NCBI GenBank assembly: GCA_900768695.1
Contig: CAAGDY010000205.1
Coordinates: 1 to 5,031 of the forward strand
Origin: an uncultured Anaerovibrio sp.
Lineage (GTDB): Bacteria > Bacillota > Negativicutes > Selenomonadales > Selenomonadaceae
Length of the DNA: 5,031 nt
Direction of reading: 5' to 3'
The position numbers and the translations under genes are program-made. The notes under the pieces were generated by a model that ran no database searches, had not been told where the DNA came from, and saw only the letters and a list, made by a program, of their open reading frames with translations. Of the stretch, positions 1 through 5,031 are shown one piece after another. Every line of letters begins with the position of its first letter. The stretch's first letter is position 1.

Positions 1-891
1 GGCGGCTGCAAGATTTACGGCTATAGGACCAAGGACGGCAATCTGGTCATCCACGAGGAGGAAGCCGCCGTAGTCAGACGCATTTTTCAAATGTTTCTGG
101 ACGGCGATTCCTGCTACAGCATAGCGCAGAAGCTGAATGCGGAGGGTGTTCCCTCCTACCACCGGAAGAAGTTCAATGGTGAGGTCATTGGCGTTATGCT
201 CCGGCAGGAAAAGTACACCGGCTGCACGCTGGCCCAAAAGTTTTATGCAGAAAACCACATAACGCACAAGCTGACGAAGAATAAAGGCGAGCTGCCCATG
301 TTCTTTATAGAGGAGACACATCCGGCCATCATCAGCATGGAGATGTTTCAGGCTGCTCAGAGGGAATTCGCAGATCGCTATGGCGTCAAGATCGTGAACG
401 GGATTGCCCAAACCGCAGGCTACTTCTACCACCGGGATGGAGAGGCCGGACCGCACCCGCCGCACAGGAAACCACATTGGTCAGAAGAACAGCGAAAATC
501 CCACTCCGAGTATTTTCGGAATCGTGAAACGGCTATTTGCCGATACGAGTTTTCACACTTCATTGAGTGCGAGAACTGCCACGGCCACCTTCAGGCGCAG
601 CTCCGGCACTTCGTGGATGGCTCCTCTGAGGTGGCTTGGATTGACCCGGAGCATAACGAGAGAGCGAAAGGCACGCCAAGGCCGCTTGCTTTCCGGGACA
701 GCGCTCTGAAAAAACAGATTGCAGACGCGCTTGGCTGGGAAGCATTTGACGCGGACGCCATGCTTGAGACGCTGACGAAGCTCGGCGCGAACGTGAACGT
801 CATCACCCTCTACTTCAAAGACGGGCATACGCAGTCATTCGAATACATCCCGCCAAAGCAGATTCACCGCAAGCGAAAGGAGACGCCCTGA
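1..891 (+). CDS. Large serine recombinase, C-terminal part (5' end outside window)
   Basis: The reading frame is open from base 1 to the TGA at 889-891, giving 296 residues with no stop, so the true start and the resolvase catalytic domain lie upstream. The first visible residues (GCKIYGYR, then an acidic-hydrophobic stretch ending VVRRIFQMF) match the start of the Recombinase domain that follows the catalytic domain in large serine recombinases, and line up with GRFLGYD...LVRRIYGLF in the next gene. This domain runs to about residue 130 and includes the typical RQEKYTG and HPAIIS motifs. A His-rich insertion (residues 144-160) follows, then a zinc-ribbon-like segment with one CxxC (Cys190, Cys193) but no second cysteine pair. 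There is no long coiled coil; the protein ends in a strand-rich segment (about 264-281) and a basic tail. The family cuts and rejoins DNA at attachment sites. It overlaps the next start by one base (TGATG), so translation is probably coupled. Whether its catalytic half is intact cannot be seen here. Confidence 0.9.
   Translation, partial: GGCKIYGYRTKDGNLVIHEEEAAVVRRIFQMFLDGDSCYSIAQKLNAEGVPSYHRKKFNGEVIGVMLRQEKYTGCTLAQKFYAENHITHKLTKNKGELPMFFIEETHPAIISMEMFQAAQREFADRYGVKIVNGIAQTAGYFYHRDGEAGPHPPHRKPHWSEEQRKSHSEYFRNRETAICRYEFSHFIECENCHGHLQAQLRHFVDGSSEVAWIDPEHNERAKGTPRPLAFRDSALKKQIADALGWEAFDADAMLETLTKLGANVNVITLYFKDGHTQSFEYIPPKQIHRKRKETP
877..882 (+). promoter_or_regulatory. Ribosome binding site of second recombinase
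   Basis: AAGGAG lies 8 bases before the ATG at 891, inside the last codons of the first recombinase. Together with the TGATG stop-start overlap, it supports 891 as the start of the second recombinase rather than the in-frame ATG at 954, which has no comparable site before it. Confidence 0.7.
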
Positions 892-2465
892 TGGCAACCG
901 TAACAAAGATACCCGCGACGCTTAGCCGGTTCACGGCGGCCCCGTTGGCCAGCATGGCTAAACGCAAGGTCGCCGCCTATGCCCGCGTCAGCACAGACCA
1001 TGAAGAACAGCAGTCAAGCTATGAGGCGCAGGTGGATTACTACACCCATTACATCCAGAGCCGCGACGATTGGGAGTTTGTCGACGTCTATGCAGACGAA
1101 GGTATCACCGGGTGCAATACCAAAAACCGCGACGGGTTTAACCGGATGGTGGAGGACGCCCTTTCCGGTCGTATCGATTTAATCATCACGAAGTCGGTGA
1201 GTCGCTTCGCCCGGAACACCGTGGATAGCCTTACCACCATCCGAAGGCTCAAGGAGCACGGCACAGAATGCTATTTTGAAAAGGAGAATATCTGGACCTT
1301 CGACGGTAAGGGTGAGCTGCTCCTGACGATCATGTCCAGCCTTGCGCAGGAGGAAAGCCGCAGCATTTCTGAGAACTGCACATGGGGCCAGCGGAAGCGC
1401 TTTGCAGACGGCAAGGTTACGGTGCCCTTCGGACGTTTTCTCGGCTACGACCGTGGTGAGGACGGCAACCTTGTAGTGAACCCGGAGCAGGCCAAGCTGG
1501 TTCGCCGTATTTACGGGCTTTTCCTTACCGGCATGTCCCCAACCCTGATTGCCCGGACACTCACGAATGAGGGTATCCCGACACCCTCTGGCAAGGAAAA
1601 ATGGTATGCCACCTCTATCAAGAGTATTCTGACGAATGAAAAGTACAAGGGCGATGCGCTTCTGCAAAAATCCTACACCACGGACTTCCTGACGAAGAAA
1701 ACGAAGAAAAACGAAGGTGAGATTCCGCAGTACTACGTCAAGGGTAACCACGAAGCGATCATCGACGAGAAGACCTTTGCACTGGTTCAGACAAAAATGG
1801 CTGCCCGGACCAAGGGCCGGAATCGCATTAGCTCCGTCAGCATCTTTTCCAGTAAGGTCAAGTGCGGCGACTGCGGAAGCTGGTACGGCTCAAAGGTGTG
1901 GCACTCCACAGATAAGTATCGGCGGGTCATCTGGCAGTGCAATCACAAGTTTGACGGCGAAAAATGCACCACGCCGACGCTCACAGAGGACGAGATGAAA
2001 AGGCTTTTCCTGCAGGCCGCCAATATCGCCATCACGGAGCGGGAGGAGCTGATCTCCGTGTTTGAATCATACATGGCTCCAAAGCTGGCGACTGATGCGC
2101 TGGAGCGGGAGCTGGCTGAGGTTGAGACGGAGCTCAACGTGGTAAGCGGCCTCATAGATAACTGTATCCATGAAAATGCAAGGATTGCCCTTAACCAGAC
2201 AGCCTATCAGGAGCAGATTGCGGCCTTAGAGGCGAGGCTCAATCAGGCCGAGGCAAAGAAGGCTGAGGTGATCACTGAAATCACCCGGAGACAGGCAAAG
2301 CGTCAGGAGATTGACCAGCATTTCCAGTACCTGCGGAAGCTGGACCTTCTGACAGAGTTCCGGGATGATGACTGGCTTGCGATGGTGGATTACATGACGG
2401 TCCACAGGAAGGATGAGGTCTGGGTCACGTTTAAGGACGGAAGTAAAATAAAGGCAGGGCTGTGA
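891..2465 (+). CDS. Large serine recombinase (site-specific integrase/excisionase type), complete
   Basis: This 524-residue protein has the full large serine recombinase architecture. The resolvase catalytic domain spans about residues 24-165: the YARVST motif supplies Arg32 and the nucleophile Ser34, and VSRFARN supplies Arg105 and Arg108, which activate the phosphate. The Recombinase domain begins at GRFLGYD (181) and runs to about 305, with the usual ILTNEKYKGD motif. A canonical zinc ribbon follows, with Cys325/Cys328 and Cys350/Cys359, then a predicted coiled coil at about 395-490, rich in Glu, Ala, Leu and Gln, and a short strand-rich end (VWVTFKDGSKIKA). Length is normal for the family. 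These enzymes make double-strand cuts with 2-base overhangs at att sites through a covalent seryl-DNA intermediate and rotate the ends before religation; the coiled coil controls synapsis and direction. The start at 891 is supported by the TGATG overlap and AAGGAG. It sits between another recombinase gene and an XRE gene, as part of one transcription unit. The target site is not known. Confidence 0.95.
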   Translation: MATVTKIPATLSRFTAAPLASMAKRKVAAYARVSTDHEEQQSSYEAQVDYYTHYIQSRDDWEFVDVYADEGITGCNTKNRDGFNRMVEDALSGRIDLIITKSVSRFARNTVDSLTTIRRLKEHGTECYFEKENIWTFDGKGELLLTIMSSLAQEESRSISENCTWGQRKRFADGKVTVPFGRFLGYDRGEDGNLVVNPEQAKLVRRIYGLFLTGMSPTLIARTLTNEGIPTPSGKEKWYATSIKSILTNEKYKGDALLQKSYTTDFLTKKTKKNEGEIPQYYVKGNHEAIIDEKTFALVQTKMAARTKGRNRISSVSIFSSKVKCGDCGSWYGSKVWHSTDKYRRVIWQCNHKFDGEKCTTPTLTEDEMKRLFLQAANIAITEREELISVFESYMAPKLATDALERELAEVETELNVVSGLIDNCIHENARIALNQTAYQEQIAALEARLNQAEAKKAEVITEITRRQAKRQEIDQHFQYLRKLDLLTEFRDDDWLAMVDYMTVHRKDEVWVTFKDGSKIKAGL

Positions 2466-2466
2466 A

Positions 2467-2685
2467 ATGCGAAACCGGGCAGGTCAGATTCTGCGTGAGC
2501 GCCGTCTGGAGCTCGGCCTGACGCAGGAGGAGGTGGCTTTGGAGCTGCACATGAGCATCCACCAATACCAGCGATACGAATACGGAGAACACCAGCTCTC
2601 GAATTGCCCCATGAAGGTGGGCCTCCGTATCTGCGCCGTCCTCGAGCTGGACCCATACGAAATTATCTTTGAGAGCGAATCATAA
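2467..2685 (+). CDS. Small XRE/Cro-family helix-turn-helix DNA-binding protein
   Basis: This 72-residue protein is essentially a single HTH domain of the XRE/Cro/CI type. Helix 1 is about residues 4-16 (RAGQILRERRLELG), helix 2 starts at the typical LTQEEVA (18-24), and the recognition helix is SIHQYQRYEYG (30-40). A final helical part ends in LELDPYEI (59-66), the usual close of this fold. There is no dimerisation or sensor domain beyond the HTH, and the protein is net acidic. Its ATG lies one base after the TGA of the second recombinase, with only a weak ribosome binding site (AGGG at 2456-2459), so translational coupling is likely. A terminator follows directly. The position suggests a repressor of the recombinase genes, or possibly an accessory or directionality factor acting on recombination. 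The fold is secure; the role is inferred. Confidence 0.88.
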   Translation: MRNRAGQILRERRLELGLTQEEVALELHMSIHQYQRYEYGEHQLSNCPMKVGLRICAVLELDPYEIIFESES

Positions 2686-2698
2686 GGCCTGCCCTCTT

Positions 2699-2737
2699 GC
2701 CCACACTTCGCGGAAGTCTGCGGAGGTGGGCTTTTTT
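2699..2737 (+). terminator. Rho-independent terminator after the XRE gene
   Basis: GCCCAC (2699-2704) pairs with GTGGGC (2726-2731), and CTTCGC (2706-2711) pairs with GCGGAG (2720-2725). Together they make a 12-bp GC-rich stem with one bulged A (2705), one T-G wobble and an 8-base loop, followed by six T residues (2732-2737). It starts 14 bases after the XRE stop codon, so it ends the transcription unit holding the first two recombinases and the XRE gene. It implies that the third recombinase needs its own promoter or read-through. Confidence 0.9.
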
Positions 2738-2757
2738 CATCAATTTTTCGTCAAAAT

Positions 2758-2773
2758 ACGTCTGCGCAGACGT
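2758..2773. repeat. Perfect 16-bp palindrome, candidate operator or recombinase site
   Basis: ACGTCTGCGCAGACGT is identical to its own reverse complement. It sits 20 bases past the terminator T-tract and 122 bases before the start of the third recombinase. A dyad of this size in the only real intergenic region suits a dimeric DNA-binding protein such as the XRE product. A weak -35/-10 pair could flank it (TCAAAA at 2751-2756 and GATAAA at 2775-2780, 18-base spacer), which would place it inside a promoter. The repeat itself is certain; its function is inferred. Confidence 0.6.
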
Positions 2774-2806
2774 GGATAAACCTCCTACTCTATGCAAATA
2801 TGGTAC

Positions 2807-2819
2807 TGCCATTATGGCA
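2807..2819. repeat. 13-bp inverted repeat (6-bp arms, 1-base centre)
   Basis: TGCCAT (2807-2812) and ATGGCA (2814-2819) are perfect inverted arms around a single T. A further ATGG at 2800-2803 can also pair with the CCAT at 2809-2812. With a 1-base centre it is more likely a protein-binding dyad than an RNA hairpin. It lies about 48 bases from the centre of the 16-bp palindrome. Its function is unknown. Confidence 0.4.
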
Positions 2820-2828
2820 AATCCAGCA

Positions 2829-2845
2829 TCCTTTCGGGAAGGAGG
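2829..2845 (+). promoter_or_regulatory. Small hairpin overlapping a strong Shine-Dalgarno
   Basis: TCCTT (2829-2833) can pair with AAGGA (2839-2843), optionally extended by a T-G wobble inward, so the 5' part of the strong ribosome binding site AAGGAGG (2839-2845) would be in the stem. The site is 2 bases from ATG 2848, which is too close, and 8 bases from an in-frame GTG at 2854, which is ideal. It therefore appears to serve the small ORF that overlaps the third recombinase start. The stem is short and its effect is inferred. Confidence 0.35.
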
Positions 2846-2853
2846 TTATGAAC

Positions 2854-2955
2854 GTGTACGCAGCAATGAAATACAGGAAGCGGGAGGTGATGGTATGGAC
2901 GATGTTCGGCAGGTTGCTCAGGAACGAGCATCGCGTCCGAAGAAAGCCCCGGTAG
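2854..2955 (+). CDS. Possible short leader peptide overlapping the third recombinase start
   Basis: A short frame runs from GTG 2854 (or ATG 2848, which would give 35 residues) to the TAG at 2953-2955. The product would be small and strongly basic, with YRKRE near the start and RVRRKPR at its end. It is preceded by a full AAGGAGG at 2839-2845 with good spacing to the GTG. It overlaps the first 61 bases of the third recombinase in another frame and contains that gene's ribosome binding site. Translating it would pass ribosomes over the recombinase start, so it could be a coupling leader. I recognise no family, and a chance ORF is quite possible. Confidence 0.3.
   Translation: MYAAMKYRKREVMVWTMFGRLLRNEHRVRRKPR
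2883..2891 (+). promoter_or_regulatory. Very strong ribosome binding site of third recombinase
   Basis: GGAGGTGAT is a 9-base match to the complement of the bacterial 16S rRNA 3' end. The GGAGG core is 7 bases before the ATG at 2895. It decides the start of the third recombinase over an upstream in-frame ATG at 2814, which has no Shine-Dalgarno, and over a downstream ATG at 3039. Confidence 0.75.
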
Positions 2956-5031
2956 GTGCCAGCTTTGAATCCGAACGTCAGCGATCCAAAAACGCACTTG
3001 TAAAACAGATCGCCTCACAGGATGGAAGGAATGTAAGGATGATCGCCGCCGCCACTGAAACGCCGGAGGAGAAACGGATTCTCCGGGTGGCCGCATACTG
3101 CCGCGTCTCGACGGATGATATCGATCAGGCCCTTTCCATCCATCTCCAGATCCAGCAGTACATGAAAAAGATCAAGGAGAACCCCAACTGGAAGTACGCG
3201 GGCTGCTATGTCGATGACGGCTTTTCCGGCACGAACACGGACCATCGGCAGGGCTTTCAGAAGCTCATGAAGGACTGTATGGACGGTAAAATCGACATGG
3301 TTATCACGAAGGCAGTGAGTCGCTTCGCTCGAAATCTGATGGATTGCATCGGCTGGGTCGAGGCCCTGCAGAACCACGATCCTCCAGTCCGGGTCTTTTT
3401 CGAGCAGGAGAATCTGGACACCATGTCCCAGACCAGCGGCATCATTCTTTTCGTTCTGGCAATGGTGGCGCAGGAGGAAAGCCACATGAAAAGCGAGGCG
3501 ATCCTGCTCTCGCTGGAGTGGCGTTTCAGTCGAGGCCGCTTCCTGACGCCGCGCCTTTTCGGCTATGACAAGATCGAGGTTCCGGATGGCTTCGGTGGCA
3601 AGAAAAAGGTGCTGTCCGTCAATGAGAATGAAGCCCGTGTTGTGCGCTGGATGTACTCCACGCTGGTAAACGGTGGCTCTCCGGAGGAGATGGCGGAGGT
3701 CCTTACCGAGATGGCGATTCCCACCGGAGGCCGACGCCGGGACGGAACCATGAACACCCACTGGACCGCCAGTGGTGTCGTGTCCATCCTGCGCAACGAA
3801 AAGCACTGTGGCGACGTGCTGGCCCGAAAAACCTACACGCCCAACTATAAGGACCACAAATCCAAAAAGAACAATGGCAAGAAAAACAAGTATTTTCAGC
3901 CAGATCACCACGAGGCCATTGTCAGCCGCTCCATGTGGAATGCCGCCCAGCGGATTCTCAATAGCCGGAAGTACGGCCACGAGGGCACCTACCTCCCCAT
4001 GCGCATCATCGATCACGGTGCTCTTGCCGGGTATATCTCCATGAACCGTGCTTGGGCAGGCTTTGACTTTGAGGATTACTACCGCGCCGGTCAAATCGCC
4101 ATGGGTATGCTCGACGAGGATTTGGAAGTGGATCTGGCCTCGGAGTATCTGCCAGAAGGCGGACGGCGCATTGGCGGTCTTGTCGACGACCACGGCATTG
4201 CACAGATCGCCCGCGATCTCACTGCCGCTGAGCAGGAGATCAAGGACGAGCTTGAGGGAAAAACTGTGGAGGCTGCGGAGAATCAGGCCAAGGAGGACGC
4301 CGTGAAATCCTTTCAGGTGGTCAGTGGAGATATGTTCTCCCGCGTCCATGAGCCTGTCATTCGTATCACAACAAAGGGCATCACGTTCAATAAAAGCTGT
4401 GTCTCGAAGCTGCCCGGTGCGGAGAACGTGGAGCTCCTGTTTAACCCTGTGGAGCGCATGATGGTCATTCGCCCCTGCAGGCCGGACCATCCCAACGCGA
4501 TTCCGTGGGACGCCAAGTACAAAAGCGCAGCGCCTCTGTGCAAGGTCCTTTATGACAGCATGGGCTGGGAGACGGATTACGCCTTTCGGGTCCCATGCCA
4601 GGCCATCAAAAACCCCAACGCAGCGGTTCTCGGCGACACGGTGCTTGTCTTTGATCTGGACAACTACGTGGGCCGCGCCATGAGCAAAAAGGATGAGGTT
4701 ATCATTGCCCGGAAGGAAGCGGCAGCCAATACCGAGGAGCGGGAGGACGCCAAGAGCTACTACTATCCGCCCGATGAGGATGAGCCGCAGGAAATCCGGG
4801 ATATGGAAGAAAAGTTTCAGCAGGCCGTTGAGGTGAACAAGAAGCTCTTCGGTACCCCGGCTTTTCAGCACAATTCCGGTGTGCGCGGTTTAAGTGCGGA
4901 GGGCTCTGAGGAAGAGTGGGACATGATGGTAGAAGCGAGACCGCTGGATATCACCCACACCGTTGATGCCGGTACCGTGGATGACCTGCTCCTTGAGATT
5001 ATGGATGACCCACCGGTCCTTCCACAGAGCC
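2895..5031 (+). CDS. Large serine recombinase with unusual C-terminal half (3' end outside window)
   Basis: The frame is open from ATG 2895 through the last base, giving 712 residues with no stop, so the protein is long for its family. An N-terminal extension of about 62 residues, basic and polar, precedes the resolvase catalytic domain (about 63-200). YCRVST gives Arg70 and the nucleophile Ser72; VSRFARN gives Arg143 and Arg146, with the same spacing as in the second recombinase; the AQEES helix motif is present. The Recombinase domain (about 214-352) has LFGYDK, ILRNEKHCGD and HHEAIVS. After that no cysteine zinc ribbon and no long coiled coil appear. Instead there is a segment starting IDHGALAGY (372-380), a helical Glu/Ala-rich stretch near 440-470, a strand-rich block (VIRITTKGITFN from 488, then VELLFNPVERMMVI), another block ending VLVFDLDNYVG, and an acidic tail. 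Gene start: 2895 has the best ribosome binding site; 3039 (site AAGGA at 3026-3030) is the alternative. It is probably a catalytically active partner of the neighbouring recombinases. Confidence 0.93.
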   Translation, partial: MDDVRQVAQERASRPKKAPVGASFESERQRSKNALVKQIASQDGRNVRMIAAATETPEEKRILRVAAYCRVSTDDIDQALSIHLQIQQYMKKIKENPNWKYAGCYVDDGFSGTNTDHRQGFQKLMKDCMDGKIDMVITKAVSRFARNLMDCIGWVEALQNHDPPVRVFFEQENLDTMSQTSGIILFVLAMVAQEESHMKSEAILLSLEWRFSRGRFLTPRLFGYDKIEVPDGFGGKKKVLSVNENEARVVRWMYSTLVNGGSPEEMAEVLTEMAIPTGGRRRDGTMNTHWTASGVVSILRNEKHCGDVLARKTYTPNYKDHKSKKNNGKKNKYFQPDHHEAIVSRSMWNAAQRILNSRKYGHEGTYLPMRIIDHGALAGYISMNRAWAGFDFEDYYRAGQIAMGMLDEDLEVDLASEYLPEGGRRIGGLVDDHGIAQIARDLTAAEQEIKDELEGKTVEAAENQAKEDAVKSFQVVSGDMFSRVHEPVIRITTKGITFNKSCVSKLPGAENVELLFNPVERMMVIRPCRPDHPNAIPWDAKYKSAAPLCKVLYDSMGWETDYAFRVPCQAIKNPNAAVLGDTVLVFDLDNYVGRAMSKKDEVIIARKEAAANTEEREDAKSYYYPPDEDEPQEIRDMEEKFQQAVEVNKKLFGTPAFQHNSGVRGLSAEGSEEEWDMMVEARPLDITHTVDAGTVDDLLLEIMDDPPVLPQS

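Noticed and set aside
1179..1751. A 190-codon minus-strand open frame inside the second recombinase
   Set aside because: It is fully contained within the conserved catalytic and Recombinase domains of the + strand gene and has no recognisable motif.
2814..2816. ATG 2814 as an upstream in-frame start for the third recombinase
   Set aside because: It has no Shine-Dalgarno sequence before it and lies inside an inverted repeat; the added residues show no family motif.
2738..2894. An attachment site or element boundary in the gap between the XRE gene and the third recombinase
   Set aside because: No direct repeat or change of gene content marks a junction here, and recombinase genes lie on both sides. 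The dyads fit operators better than an att core.
3039..3041. ATG 3039 as the start of the third recombinase
   Set aside because: It has a fair ribosome binding site (AAGGA at 3026-3030), but the site before 2895 is stronger and the conserved strand motif begins upstream of 3039. Kept as the alternative start.
3015..4871. A 618-codon open frame on the minus strand opposite the third recombinase
   Set aside because: It lies in exact codon register with the + strand gene, so minus-strand stops would need TTA, CTA or TCA codons, which this GC-leaning gene avoids. It is bounded precisely by such codons (TCA at 3015-3017, TTA at 4890-4892). The + strand encodes clear catalytic motifs, and the minus-strand product resembles nothing I know.
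1..5031. CRISPR arrays, tRNA or rRNA genes, insertion sequence ends
   Set aside because: No regularly spaced repeats, cloverleaf-like sequences, rRNA motifs or transposase-type terminal repeats were seen. The window is nearly filled with coding sequence.

Overview
The window is almost entirely a large serine recombinase locus from a mobile genetic element, most likely an integrative element or prophage-like element of a Gram-positive host. Codon choice, strong AAGGAGG/GGAGGTGAT-type ribosome binding sites, a moderately GC-rich composition and the recombinase type (YxRVST...Q at the N terminus, Recombinase domain, zinc ribbon, coiled coil) all point to Bacillota, probably a gut-type Clostridia lineage. 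That placement is an inference from style, not a taxonomic match.

Layout, all on the + strand. (1) Positions 1-891 hold the C-terminal 296 residues of a first large serine recombinase whose catalytic N terminus lies upstream of the window. (2) Positions 891-2465 hold a complete second large serine recombinase of 524 residues, with start and stop overlapping in TGATG. (3) Positions 2467-2685 hold a 72-residue XRE/Cro-type helix-turn-helix protein, one base after the second recombinase stop. (4) Positions 2699-2737 form a strong intrinsic terminator that closes this unit. (5) Positions 2738-2894 are a short control region with a perfect 16-bp palindrome, a 13-bp inverted repeat, a small hairpin over a Shine-Dalgarno, and a possible 35-codon leader ORF. 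(6) From 2895 to the window edge runs a third serine recombinase of at least 712 residues. It has a full catalytic domain but no zinc ribbon, and a long C-terminal region that I cannot assign.

The three recombinases are clearly paralogous but have different DNA-binding halves: the first has a half-lost zinc ribbon, the second a canonical ribbon plus coiled coil, and the third no cysteine ribbon and a different C terminus. The simplest reading is a multi-subunit integration/excision module in which the proteins have distinct roles. The small XRE protein would be a regulator or possibly a directionality factor. The second and third recombinases keep the visible catalytic residues, so both look active. 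No cargo genes, attachment sites, tRNAs, rRNAs or CRISPR arrays are visible.
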